Below are positions 11,568 through 23,700 of a DNA stretch of 64,000 nucleotides, piece after piece. A model generated the notes under the pieces. The model was not told the origin of the DNA, searched no databases, and worked only from the letters and a program-made list of their open reading frames with translations. The translations under genes and the position numbers were made by a program. This DNA comes from Diplosphaera chodatii (taxonomy: Eukaryota; Chlorophyta; Trebouxiophyceae; Prasiolales; Stichococcaceae). Where the stretch lies: NCBI GenBank assembly GCA_032358165.1, contig JAALGY010000039.1, forward strand, positions 1,585,349 to 1,649,348, in the 5' to 3' direction. Every line of letters starts with the position of its first letter. The first letter of the stretch is position 1.

Positions 11568-14500
11568 TCACAGCTCGCCGTCAACCGCGACCAGCAGCTG
11601 CTGCACCTCTGCCACCACACGCTCCTGCAGCGAGGCACAGCACACGGTTGATACCTGTCTGGACATGACCAGGACCTGGCAGCAATCCTCAGCAGCTGGG
11701 TAGCCGAACTGCACTGTGCGCCCAGCAGGCAGTATACAAGGTACACAGCCCAGCCCAGACCATGTGCACTGCAAACTTGGACGCGAAACGCATGATGTGT
11801 GTCCTGACGCCATGACACAAGCCCTCGTACGCTCACCTGGAAGGGGATGTCCACGAGGAAGCCGCCGTGGCCGGCGGTGGGGTGCAGCAGCACGCGGGCG
11901 CGGGGGCGGCCGCCCGCCGCTTCCGCCGCCGCTTCCAGCTGCCGGGACACCAGGTCCACCGGCACCAGGTCGTCGCGCGCCGACAGCGCCACCAGCGTCC
12001 TGCCCGCCGGCATGTCCTCCGGCCACAGCATCAGCTCGCTCCAGTAGAAGCTGCAAGGGCGAGGAGCACAGAACATATAAGAGGGCGGTGAACTAGATGA
12101 CTTGAATGCAACATATAGGTATAGTAGGCAGCAGCGTTTGACACTGTCAGCGGCGTCATAAGCCAAACATGGCATCAGCGTGCAGAGCACGACTGCCACG
12201 GGCAGCACCAGGTGCAGCTGTAGCTGGACCCTGAACTGGGTCGTCTTTGAGAGTCCAGCTTAGAGCCACCCTCAGAAGCAGCTGGTGCCTGAACTGCTGT
12301 TGGCATCTCGACAGAGCTGCAAGTCTGGTGGCAAGACGGCCGTACGCCCACAATGTAGAAGGGCAGAAATATGGCGCACTCAAGATCAAGTGCTGAACCC
12401 CAGGCGGCCACTGCCAGACCTTTGACTGACGTCTCATCTCAGATCCCCAGCGCACCCGCGGCAGAAGGCATCGGCAATGACCAGGTGTCCCAGAAGCACA
12501 GGAAGCGCACAGGAAGCGCATCATGCCATTGCTGCCACTGGAAAATCCATCTCTAGTGTGTCTTTCGGCATGCCAGCCAAGGCGCACCCGCGGCAGAAGG
12601 CGGCGGCGATGGCCAGGTCCCGGGAGCACAGGAAGCGCAGGGAGTCCATCACGCCGTTGAGCGTGAGCTTCACCCGCGGCGGCGCGTAGATGAAGTTGGC
12701 CAGCAGGTGCGGCGCGCACGTCATGCAGCACACCGGGTCCACCAGCCCCAGGCTGTGCACCAGCTGCAGCGCAGGTGAAGGGCAAGTTTACATTTGCCTG
12801 AACTCCATATACGCCTGATGTATAACACAAACAACAATTTGGCTCAGTGAGTGCATGACAAGACTCAGGTAGTACAAGACTGCTCGATGGGATGCAAGCT
12901 GCAGCTGAAACCGGTAATAAGTGCGGTTTCAGCGAGTGCTGGGATAGCTGCACGCGGTATCTACTAGTTTGTGCAGCATCCAGGGTTACCAGTTCCAAAG
13001 CTCTCACCTCGGGGTACAGCTGCCGCATGCGCGAGGCGACGAAGGTGCCATAGCTGTGCGCCACAAAGGTCGCGCCGCTGAAACCTGACTTTTGCAACAC
13101 CCCCGCCAGCGCGTGTGCCAGGGCATCCACTGGCTGCGATTTGCCGGACAGCCGCAGCGCCACGTGGGGCGCCTCCGCCAGCACCACGGGGTGGTGCGGC
13201 GCCGCGTCCGCCAGCATGCGCACAAACCGCAGGTATGGCATCTGCGACAGAAGACAACAGCAGTTGCTGGGTGGTCCAGCACTGTCTGTGCGGCGGGTAA
13301 ACATGTCATCAAGCAGCTGATCCATGCTGAATATGCGCTGCGTTCCAAAGGAACCTCTGAAAGGGGTGGCCATCAACACCCATGTAGGCATGTCACGAAT
13401 GAGCAGAGCACACCCTGATTAAAGCTGTGCTCACCAGGCCGAGGCCGACGCCGTGCAGGAAGACCAGCGGCCGCGCCCCGCTGCCGCCACTTCCTGCCGC
13501 CGCTGCCTCGCCCCTTCTCGCTGCCCCGACGCTCCCGCCGCCCAGCTGTCGCGCCGCCGCTTCACTGCCATCGCCATCGCAGCCTGGACGAGGGCGCTGG
13601 TTGGAGCCGGCGGCGGCTGGCAGCCTCACCCAAAAGCTGAAGCTGCCCACCCGCGACCGCACGTAGCCCTGTGCATGAATGTGACACAGGTTCAGTCAGT
13701 GCCAGCAGCCGAGTGAAGCATGTGTCTGGCCGAAAAACGACAACGCTTGCTGCATTGCGATGCAGGTGTCTCCAACACTGGCAGACTGTGCAGAAGGTTC
13801 CACAAGGGTTCAAAGATAACAGGCGCAAGTGGCTGTGCTGCACTGCCGGGGAAAGACAATGAGATTCAGGCATGACCCAAGGCCAGTCGTGCCTAAAACT
13901 GTTTGCCAATTGCGTGGCAGGGCAGACAGCAGCAACACAGGCTGGGCCCACTGCAATCACGGCCTTGCTGAGACCTCACCATCTGCAACAGCGGTGCCCA
14001 GGCATGACAATGGATGCAACGCTGAGATGAGCACCCCGCAGATGCTGCTGCCTAAGCAGGAATTGCATGGAAGTATCTGCTGCCCCGCTAACGCTCTCTC
14101 TGCAAAGCATCACAGCTTGGTGTAGTCACCTGCCGCCGCAGCAGGAAGCGGGTGAGCATGCCGCCGGCCTCGCTGAACAGCGGCACCGCCAGCGGCTTGG
14201 GCATCACCCGCAGCGGCTCCCACAGGTGCGTCATCGGCCGGACGTCCGGGTTGGTGCCCACCGGAAAGCTGCAGGGCCAGGAACACACCATCATGTCAAC
14301 TTGGCTACACAACGGCTTCTGTACCCACAGGTGACAGACAAAGGCAACTGCAGCAGCACAGAGATGATCGCAAATGCTGCAGATTCATGCTACCTTATGC
14401 ACTCATGCCTACAGTCGTCGAGAAGAGTCGGTCTTCTCGAGCAGACTGGCAAGGAATTGTCTTCAAGTAGCACACAGCTGCAAACCCATGGCGCCCACCT

Positions 14501-16147
14501 GACGCCCCACAGCCGCTCGGCCTCCGCCACGAAGGACAGGGTGGCCGCCTGGCGCTGCGGGTCCAGCCCCTCGAAGGTGCTGCAGTAGAAGCCGTACGCC
14601 ACAAAGTCCAGCACGTTGCCCCGCCGGATGGTCTGCATGCCAGGCAGAACGGTTCGTCACGAGAGAATGTCAGCTGTCGCAGGTTGGGTGTATCAGAATT
14701 GGACAGTGAGCGGTGCGCCTGACAGCCAACACACCAGTATGGCATATTGTCCAGGCAGCTGCACAGGCACAGCTGTGAGGTGCATGCTTGCACGGCAACG
14801 AGCCGCAGCGTTACACCAGCATCCTGATCCACAAGGACTGCGCCCAGGCATTTGGCAGACTATCATGCTGAATGCCTCCGCGCCAGAATCTCGGATCAGA
14901 ACGAGGATATGAGCGCTGAGGCGCGGCAGCAAAGAGCACTGAAACACCACCAACACGGCGAACCAGCCGCATTGCAGGGGTGCAGCGGATAATTCTGCGC
15001 AAGCAGCACCGTGCTGTCGGGCAGTTCTACTGACCAACGAAGTGCCTCACCTCAAAGGGCGCGCCGTGAAACCAGCCGCTGATGAACTCCTGGAAGTCGA
15101 TCACACCGTGCAGCCGCAGAAAGCGCTCCTTGATCGCTGGAATGGCTCCAAAGTCGGGGCCCCCTCCCGGATGCGCATTCATGCCAGCATACCTGCAGCA
15201 AGGAAGTTTGCGCTAGGCCACCTTGCATGATGCTGTGCTGAGATGGTCTGGCTCATCAGCCTCGCCCTGGCTCCTACGGCAGATACCAGGTGCTGCAGCT
15301 GGGTTGAGCTCAGCAGCAGCTCCACGCAGCAGCTCAGCTGCGGCCTCAACATGCTGGCATCTTTCCTGTGACGCATTTGCCGATGGACTCACCGCCAGCA
15401 CTGGAAGCTCTGGAACCCGAGCTCTACGGCGGCGTAGCCCGCCACCCATCGCAGCAGCCACGCGCCAGCGGACGCTGCCGCACCACAGCACACTGCCGCT
15501 GCGCCTGCGAGGCATTATCGTGTCAGACTTTCAGCGCAGCCGCTGCAAGGAACCCTGACATCGCCGCAGAGTGGGAAGTGCAGCTGGCGACGACATGTCA
15601 ACCATCGAGGGTTGCTGCACGCACATGTCGGTGTCAAGATGAGGCGCTTGCCTTGCAATGGCCATATCACATTGATGCCAGCGGAAAGCAAGGAGCAACA
15701 GCCTTCCGACAGCTGTACAGTGCACAGCTGTGGGTGGCTGCAGCTGTCTTTGCATTCCACTGACGGGTTCAGCAGCACGAGCATCAGCATGAGCAGTTGA
15801 CGGCACATAGCACCAACGCCGGCAGTGGTACCTGCGAGCGCCGCAGTCGGCAGCAGCGGCGAGTCCAGCAGACGCGCCAGCTGCTGCTGCCCGCGCTGTA
15901 CCCGCCTGCTGGCTGTGCTGCGGCGCTGGTCCCCTGCCACCTCTGCGCTGCACACCTCGTCTGATCCTGCGGCCAGCTTGCCGTCTGCCAAGCTGTCGAG
16001 ACTGTCTGCGGAGTGGGCAGGGCTGGGCGGCAGCAGCGGGCCATGCCACAGGCGGGAGCCCTTCCACCGGGTGTGGAAGATCATGGCCAGGTCGATGCCG
16101 ATGCTGAGGGCGATGCCGTCGCCCAGCTGTGGACCGGTGAGCGGCAT
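11568..16147 (-). CDS. Alpha/beta-hydrolase fold protein, 575 aa, 10 exons
   Basis: Exons (transcript order): 15832-16147, 15393-15474, 15051-15192, 14499-14632, 14130-14268, 13435-13668, 13008-13241, 12588-12763, 11837-12050, 11568-11624. The spliced frame is continuous. The N-terminal third is family-specific: MIFHTRWKGSRLW, then FQCWRYAGMNAHPGGGPDF and GVIDFQEFISGWFHG. The hydrolase core has the oxyanion strand PLVFLHGVGLGL (~338-349), the nucleophile elbow AHSYG with Ser ~412, an acid in SARDDLVP (~512/513), and the base in PTAGHGGF with His ~547. The catalytic triad therefore looks complete. The substrate is unknown; the fold covers esterases, lipases and others. The elbow has Ala in place of the common first Gly, which the family tolerates. 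Intron 8 holds a decayed copy of the end of exon 8. The start is divergent from the gene at 16970. Confidence 0.88.
12447..12532 (-). pseudogene. Decayed duplicate of the 3' end of hydrolase exon 8, inside intron 8
   Basis: These ~86 bases resemble 12580-12659, the end of exon 8 plus its splice donor, at roughly 80% by eye. Shared blocks include GCGCACCCGCGGCAGAAGG and GAGCACAGGAAGCGCA (as AAGCACAGGAAGCGCA here). The copy has small insertions, including a doubled ACAGGAAGCGC, that break the frame. It is read as a local partial exon duplication that is no longer coding. Confidence 0.75.
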
Positions 16148-16969
16148 GGTGGCTGCGGAGCTCGGTGGTCTGGTCAACTTAGGCCTAGAGCTTGGGACTC
16201 CTGCTCAGGAAGGGCTGAGTACGGTTGGGGATCCCGCAGCCGGCCGTCCAGCCGGCCGCTTGGCCCTGTGGTGTTGCTGAGATGGCTCTAAGATGCTGTG
16301 AGAGGGGCGTCGTACTGTGACGAGGGGCTGGCCGCAGCGGCAGCAGGTGCACAACGGATCCCGTGCTGTCTGTCGATTGGCTGAGCTCAAGGCTGCTCAA
16401 AGCCACGCCTCGCAATCACCAGCTGACGTTTTGACGAAACCAAATATGGGTGCAGACCCCTTGTCAGCGTGCTCAAGCGTGGCTGAACACAGTCAGCGCG
16501 TAAAATCGGCCAACGCCTGGCACCTGTCAAAAAGTACCATCGATGGCTGCACACAAGAGCTGGTGCTCCATCCGCTATACATCTTAGTGCCTGTGAGCAG
16601 CCATTTGCTCACACGCAAAGCAGAAGCTGCCGCCTTGGCTCTCGTCACAAGCATGACCGCAGACGGGAAGCAGAGCATGTTCCCCAGAACGACCAACTTC
16701 TGTAGCTCTGTGCACAACCCCAAACGCTGTTCTGCTGAGTGCTGCCACACTGCTGTGCTTGCGTTTCTATAGCTAGACACAGGGTGTGCCGTGTCAGCCC
16801 CATAATCCAATTTCAGGCGCACCTCCGCTGGCGGGAACTGCATAGCAGCTGACTGGGCATCCGCAGGTGCAGCTGCTGTGTGTTACATATCAGCGCTTGA
16901 CACGAGCGGCGAGGCGTTGTAGCAGTAGGTGGTGAGCTGACTCAGTGAACACATAACACAGCTGTCGCC
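16148..16969. other. Divergent promoter region
   Basis: About 820 bp between the starts of the minus-strand hydrolase and the plus-strand 69-aa gene. No exon-like frame with splice sites is seen. It should hold both promoters. Confidence 0.4.
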
Positions 16970-17179
16970 ATGTTCTGTATTGAGATAGGCTCGCACGACA
17001 ACCCCTGCCGCTGCAAGGTGGTGGGGCCAACCATCGGGTTCATCCTGGGCGTCTGCATGGCCATCATCTGCTGGCCCTGCGGCCTGCTGGTGTGGTGCTG
17101 CTCGCGGGGCCTGGCAGACAGCCTGTTCGCCACGCCCGTAAATGTGTGGCGATCCTGCTCAGCAGCGGTGCCATTCTGA
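16970..17179 (+). CDS. Small Cys-rich membrane protein, 69 aa, single exon
   Basis: One uninterrupted frame runs from ATG (context GCCATG) to TGA. The first ~15 residues are polar with two cysteines (HDNPCRCK). Then a single hydrophobic span (VVGPTIGFILGVCMAIICW) is followed by PCGLLVWCCSRGLADSLF. The six cysteines near or in the membrane suggest zinc or disulfide links or lipid attachment, but this is inference. I recognise no family. A GTAAAT just after residue ~57 could act as a donor and give a different C-terminus, so the last dozen residues are uncertain. Confidence 0.5.
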   Translation: MFCIEIGSHDNPCRCKVVGPTIGFILGVCMAIICWPCGLLVWCCSRGLADSLFATPVNVWRSCSAAVPF

Positions 17180-17705
17180 GACCCTATCAGGGATGGGGAT
17201 TGACAGACGTGCCGCAGGGTAGCCTGGCCGCACGGAACGCGGCGGCCAAGCAGTGCATCCAGTTTGGCCGCCGCTGCCCGCTGCGTGAAGTATATCTTCT
17301 GTCGTAAACAGAGGTAGTGTTGTGCTCATGTGGTCATGGCACCCTGAGAGCGAAGCCCGGCACTGTGTCAGGCTGCAGACAGAGTCAAGCATTGCTAGCA
17401 CAGAGGTAGCATCCAGTCCACAGAGCTGAGACGATTTTGCAGGCATCTGCATCCGGTCGCCTGGGGCAATGGCCATGCAAGCATTGCGTGTGTGGGCATG
17501 AGACTCTCAGTGTGGGTGGCCACCAGTGGAATTCAGTATTGACTCGATAGTCGTAATTAAGGTGCTCCTTCCTTTGCCCTGTGTATTGGCACAATCGTCC
17601 ACCACACGACGACTTTCAAGTGATTATGATCGCAAACCACAAACTGTCAATGCCGCACCTATCCACCTGCACCTCGCAGCACTTACTACTTGCCCTGCTG
17701 TGGTG
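17180..17705. other. Convergent intergenic, no gene seen
   Basis: This is shared 3' flank of the 69-aa gene (plus) and the 421-aa gene (minus). Open frames here are short, on either strand, and lack splice-site support. Confidence 0.35.
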
Positions 17706-20093
17706 TTATGTCCATGCTCTGACTTCACCACACCGGTATGAACTTTCAGGCCAATGACCAAAATCACAGCGTCCCAGGACGTAGGGGATGCACACTGGCA
17801 ATAGGCCCATCGTCATAACCTCCACCCCGTTGTTGGCGCATGCCTGCGGCCCGTGCCGGCTGAGCGATGCTGTGCACGTGTGTAGTGTCTCAGGGGCAGA
17901 CAAATACGCGGTGCTGCGGCCGCCGGTCCCTGAGCGCGTGGAAGTAGTTCACATCCAGCAGCCGCCGCCCAAAGTCCCCCTCCTGCACTGTGCGCACCTC
18001 CTGCAGTTTCACCAACATACATGCGCTCACTCCAGGAAGGAGCTCAAGGGTTTTGCAGTCATGTTGTGGTGCATCAAGGAGTACGACAGCAGCTGCTATC
18101 TGCAGTTGCCGGCTGAGTGCTGCTGTTGGACACCCCATGTTTCAGCCTCACACTGACACCATGAATGGCCAACTGCTTCACATCACAACAGCAGCTCCGC
18201 ACGCTGCTGAAGGACAGCCAGCAGTGTACCATTGCAAAACGTGGTGTGATGCATGTGTGAATCTGGCGTGGAGGGGTCGGGCATCCTAGACAATCAAGGT
18301 TCACCTGCAGGCCGTCCATGATCAGGCGCGTGTGCAGCGCGCTGCCTGGGCCCACATCCAGCACCACTGCACGGCCCTGCGCCACAAGCGAGGCATTCTG
18401 GCTTGCATGTATGCTCATGCCGCTGAAGCCAGCGGAAGCAGCCACCTTACATGATCAATGGCCAGCAAGCTGCATCAAGGTGTCTGAAGACCTTTCCCAC
18501 TGTGTAGTGGCTCAGGCCTGGGGTGAAAGCACCATGCAAGAAGTGGGCAAACCTGGAAGTACAGGATGTTACGGTGGTCCATGGCGCTGCCGTCAAAGAC
18601 CAACTTCGTGCCCCGCTGGCAGAAACCAAGGTCGTAGGGGAACCAGGTAGGCGCTGCGGTGTCATAGTCCTGCGCTGGGTACTCTCGTGCATGGAACAGC
18701 AGCCCCTGCAGCCAGCAGGCACTTGATGAATGAGACGCTGTATGAGCCTAGTGTATATCGGCGCTGTTAGCAGCTGTTTGCAGCCTGTGTACATGCGAAG
18801 CCACACGGTCAGCATGGGGTGGCAATGCAAATATCGGGCAAGCTGCAGAGCGCATGGGGCAAGCGACGTACCAGCTCGTTGCTGTCGTGCGCTGCAAAAA
18901 GGTGTGCATGGAAGAGGTCATAGCGGCTGAGCGCCACCTGCGACAGCAGCAGACGAACCGAAATGTCGGTCCACCGACGTCAGGCGCAAGCAACCAGGTT
19001 GTGCAACACAGAAAGCGCATGCAGGTCAATCACACGTCACAGCAGGGGCCCAAAGAGAGTAACGCTGCTGCAGCAGTTCGACCCACCGGCTGCAGTCCTG
19101 CCGCTGTCATCGCCGGCGGCAGCGCTCTGAAGAGCGTCGCAAGCCAAACGTTGAGCGCTGGCGCTGCGAATCGCCGACACGCCGGGAGACTCGTCAGGTG
19201 GCAGCGGTGGCCTGCACTGTACAACCTTCCGTTCACATGTCAATGACTGTTGAAGCACCTGCCATGTGTCTCGTCACAATACTGACTGCACTAGTTCAAG
19301 AGTCTTCAACAGCTGGTCCCTCTTGGACACCAGCCCACCAGCAGCGCCCTCTATGTCTGGCACGCGGTGCTGCCGCCACGCCAGGGCTCGCCTCGGCGCT
19401 GACACGCTCCCCGCAGCCGCCTGCTTGCACAGCATCCGCCAGGCTGCGGGCGGCCGCGGCAGCGGGTGCAGCCGCACCATCGAGCGCCGGAGCTCAGCCT
19501 CCTGCAATTGCGGCACCATGCCAAGAATCGGGATTCACATGAAAGCAGCGCGAGAACGAGCGCCTGTGCAGGGGTGGGCACTGCGTGTGTGGACGATGAC
19601 ATGATGACGCGAGCAGGAACTGGCGGGTAGGAGCCACATGGTACTGCCCATCACAACTTGTGTCCCATCACAACTTGTATACAGCTGCACAGTCAGGGCG
19701 TCTGTCTCTCACCAACTTGGCATCGCGCAGATGCTCCCCCAAAAGCACTGCCAGCAGGTCAGCGGCCGTGGCTCGGCGCTCTGCTTCTGTCGGCCAGCGT
19801 ATCTGACCTGATGACGTGCCGCTCACGTGTTCAGATACCTCAACACTGCTGTGACCCGCGGAGAGCAGTGGCCACAGCCGCGCTGTGCTGTCCGGCTGTG
19901 TTGCTGTGGCTGCGGGCGATGCTGTGGCAGCGAGTACGGCGCAGCACATGCACACCAGCGCGGTGCTGTGCCAGCACTGCCTGTGCCGCCGGAGCGCTGC
20001 TGCCTGAAGGCATCTGTGCTGCGGCAGCAGCTGCGGGCGCACATGCATGTATGTGCGACTGAGGTCATCTCGTTGCGGCTGTCGCCTTGGCAT
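17706..20093 (-). CDS. Unknown conserved-looking protein, 421 aa, 8 exons all in phase 0
   Basis: Exons (transcript order): 19713-20093, 19292-19501, 19064-19216, 18872-18937, 18553-18705, 18305-18376, 17908-18000, 17706-17843. Every exon is a multiple of three and every junction is phase 0. The N-terminus is basic with one hydrophobic stretch (ALVCMCCAVLAATASPAA, ~44-61), suggesting a signal anchor. The middle of the protein is the most distinctive: RYDLFHAHLFAAHDSNEL, then GLLFHAREYP, TWFPYDLGFCQRGTKLVFDG and MDHRNILYF. After that come VVLDVGPGSALHTRLIMDG, LLDVNYFHALRDRR and a Cys-containing tail (VLGRCDFGHWPESSYRCG). I cannot place it in a family. Exon 3 (low-complexity) and its weak GTTACT donor are the least certain. 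The gene start is 656 bp from the divergent ARF-GEF. Confidence 0.6.
19647..19680 (+). repeat. 17-bp tandem duplication in an intron
   Basis: Two adjacent copies of CCCATCACAACTTGTGT (the second ends TAT) lie in intron 1 of the 17706-20093 gene. Confidence 0.85.
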
Positions 20094-20748
20094 TGCGCCG
20101 CGGCACCCGGCAGGTGAGTGTGCCAGTATGGCAGCAGACTGCATGCTGGTATGCAGCCACAGGATTGTCTTTGGGCGACCAGTCACGTCGCTTGCTGCAG
20201 CGGCGCATGCACGCACTGATCAAGGGGATGTGTGCCGTTCAGCAATGTATCACAATCGACCGGATTGTCGAAGCAAGTTGAGCTGCTTGCACACGAACAC
20301 GCAGGTGTATCAGACGGAGGTTGGACACCTCAGCATGTTGTGCAAATGATCAACAGAGGATCCTGTCCATTGATGACGCAAATCGTCGCTTCTGGCAGTA
20401 CATGTTGAAATACGAACTCTGCTGCAGAGCGTCATCAATGTGCAAATGCAAGCGCGGCCTGCACCTGATGGCAAATAGCAGGGGACATGCCCAGCCCTGG
20501 GCGAGGATGATGGTTTGGTGTTGGTCAAGATTCAGGCTATCGATGTTTTGCAGTCTTGCAGCTGCAATCATTGCTTTCAGGATAGACTGCCTCGCCGAGT
20601 GACATTCCCAAGCGCAGCTTCGAGGGCTTTCGGAACATTGCATTCTGGCCGATCAGGATTGCACAATGCCCTCCTGGCGGGCAGCAAGACGGTCAGTGGC
20701 CGTAGATCAGAGTCCAGGACCATGTAGATAGTGATCAGGTTGTACTCG
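20094..20748. other. Divergent promoter region
   Basis: About 655 bp between the starts of the unknown minus-strand gene and the ARF-GEF. No coding exon is supported. It should carry both promoters. Confidence 0.4.
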
Positions 20749-23700
20749 ATGGCGCCTTTCGGCCTGTCACTGTTTGGGGACTCGGGGGATGCCACACTGC
20801 CGGACCACATCGAGCCCTGCAAGCGCGGCCTGGATGCTGCTTTCGAGACCTTTATTGATGGCGCCCTGGCTCGCATCTACAACGAGGCCAGCGGCAGGTC
20901 GGCCGAGGGGAAGGCGCTGCGCGCCTCCTGCAAGCCGCTGCTGGGTGCGCACTTCGCAGAACCACAAGGCAGTCTGGCAATTGTGTGACCTCGAGCACAT
21001 CAGAATCATGTCTAGCGATTTGCATACACCATGCTGATCATGCATCAGCAGCTCACACCTCATCTTGGCCTGGTCCGCCTCACAAGCTGCCCTTGCTTCG
21101 GTGGCGTTGTGTTGGGGCGCCATGCTTCAGCCGTTCCGCAGCGCTCACTGACACTCCTGGGTGGGGCGTTGCGCAGACAAGCTGCGGGAGGACGCGGAGC
21201 ACAACCCCGGCAAGCGCATCACCGCGCCCCTGGACAAGCCCACGGCCGCCTGGGTGCTGGAGCCGCTGAAGCTGGCCGCCGGGTCGGGCAACGCCAAGCT
21301 GGTGGAGCCCGCGCTCGGCTGCCTGCACAAGCTGGTGGGGTCCAAGCGCCTGAGGCAAGCTCGTTCCTTGTTTGCTGCAGCGACTGCGCCCTGACATGTG
21401 CATCCTCAGTTGTTGCTGTATGGCATGGCCGAGGTGTCATGTACTGCTTGCAGGTGGCGTACTCATACCTGCAGGGCGAGAACACGCGCGCAGGGCGGCT
21501 GGATGACGACACCATCGTGTCCCAGGTAGGGATGCTGTCAGCTGGGGTTTTGGTTCGACCCTTGGCTTGCAGACTGTGTATCATGAACAGAGCGGTGCCA
21601 TCAGATGACATGCATGGCAGTACATCTGGCCTGTCGACCCAAGTCTGCACAGCAGGGGCGACATGATGGAGCAGCACTGCTGAGCGCTGTGTCAGCATTT
21701 GAATCAACGTTCGGTTGGTACGACCTCCGTGCAGGTGGTGGGCATCGTGGCAAAGTGCGGGGAGACGGCGTCCTCGGATGTGCAGCTGGCGGTGGTGCGG
21801 GCGCTGCTGACGATCACCACCGCGGAGCACTTCCGCGCCCACGGCGACTGCCTCGTGCAGGCATGTACAAGTGTCATCAATGGCCGCTGCAGCTGTTCTG
21901 AGAGCTGTGTGTGATTGTCTAGCCGCTTTACGACATGCCAGTTGCAGTAGCACTGCGCTGTGCCAATATGTGCTACCATTGTGCAGCAAAGTGGTAACGC
22001 ATAGGGTGTACCCACCAGCCTTCTGCAGATCAGTTGCTCATGCTTTGATGCAACATGGTTGCTGTGGTTTGCAGGCCATTCGCACCGTCTTCAATGTGGC
22101 GGTGGGCGCAGACGCAGGCGATATGCAGCGCACGGCGCGTAATGCGCTGCTGCAGATGCTGAACACCGTGCTGAAGCATGTCACGCTGTATCCCCTGGTA
22201 AGCTCCAATGTCATGTCAGCCATAAGTACATGGTAGTGATGGCAGTACAGTGTCGACAATGTCGAAGAGCGACGCAGTGCATACGCTTGAGGATACTCTG
22301 CCGCCTGGCACTTCCTGCCGGCGCGTCTGCGCTGCATGGTTGACTGCAGTCAGATACGGCAGCACAGGGGCTATCGTGAAGTGCCCTGAATACTGTATGC
22401 GCTGCTGCCTCACACTTGCACACACTTGCGACAGCACAGTAAGTGTGAAGCTAGCAGTTTTGACGATTGTGCGCAGCATGTGCACATGAACTTTTTCAAT
22501 ATGACGGCAGCTCTCATGTTTGTTCCACCGGAATGACAAGTAAAACATCTAGAAGTATTATCAGGAGCATGTTGCGCTGAGCATTGAGCACCATGTCGGC
22601 ATGCTGGGCTGTATATTGATGCAGAAGGCACGATGCTGCAGGAGATCCCGCCTTTGACAACTCAGGGATTCAATGATCAGGGTAATACTGTGTGCTGGTG
22701 CTCAGGGCCAATCTCTGCACATGCGCTTCCAGGGTCATGTTGCCATCAGGCGTCTATGAGTAAATGGTGTTGTCGTACTCACCAGAAATCGTCATGCCTG
22801 CAGTCACGGCGCACATCGCCAGCGCACTCACTGGAGCCGGGGGCTGCAGGGTGGTACGGCGGCGCCACGCCCAGCTCGGCCGCCAGCGAGGCGCCGTCCT
22901 CGGTCTTCGGCCGTACGCCGGCCCACGGCAGTGCCGGCCAGCTGGGCCCCGTGCCTGAAGGTGCAGGATTTTGTGCACAGCATCACTGAACATTGCTGCT
23001 TCCTGTACTAAAACTGCAACCCAGAGCTGGCAGTGCGTGGTTCGCCTCAAACATGGCTGCCTTGTAACTTTCTGCTGCACACAACAATGTCACCACACGA
23101 TGGAAAAGGGCCCAATGCTGCAGCCCGCAAGCTGGCACCAGCTAGCTATCGGCTGAAGAATAGTGTTCATTCACGTGCAAGTGATTATACCACTGCGTAT
23201 GTGTCAGAGGCAGTCTGTTGCAAGCATCATGTGTTGTACCCAGGCTTGCATTGACGCCTCCTGTGCTTCGCCGTGACACTCATACACCGAAGGTTGAATG
23301 CAGTTTGGCAAGCCTGGGCGATTATCTACAAGTGATGCTGTCTGGAGTGCATCAAAGGACATACAGTGTGGCATGGTGGGGTATCTGCAGCTGTGATGGC
23401 TGTTGCGTTGAGCCTGACTTGCCAGTTGTGCAGGCAAGCCGCTGCCACCGGAAGCGCTGTCCTCGCCCGGCCTGCCGCTGCCGCCGTCTCGTGCGGCCTC
23501 GGCAGAGCAGCCAGCGCCCGCAGCGCCGCAGCCGCCGCAGACGGTGCCGCTGGAGGGCAGCACGCCGCCTGTGGAGTCCGTGGCGGCCGGTCCTGCGCCG
23601 TACGAGCCCGCTGCCGCCGCTGGAGCGCAGAGCGAGGGGCATGCGGAGGCCGCTGGCGAGGCGCCTGGGATCCCTGAGGCGCCAGCACGGCAGCCAGGTA

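Noticed and set aside
21335..21360. A GC donor (GAG|GCAAGC) for ARF-GEF exon 2
   Set aside because: It breaks the frame with exon 3. The GTGGGG donor after CACAAGCTG at 21334 keeps phase and gives the expected [12 protein letters not shown].
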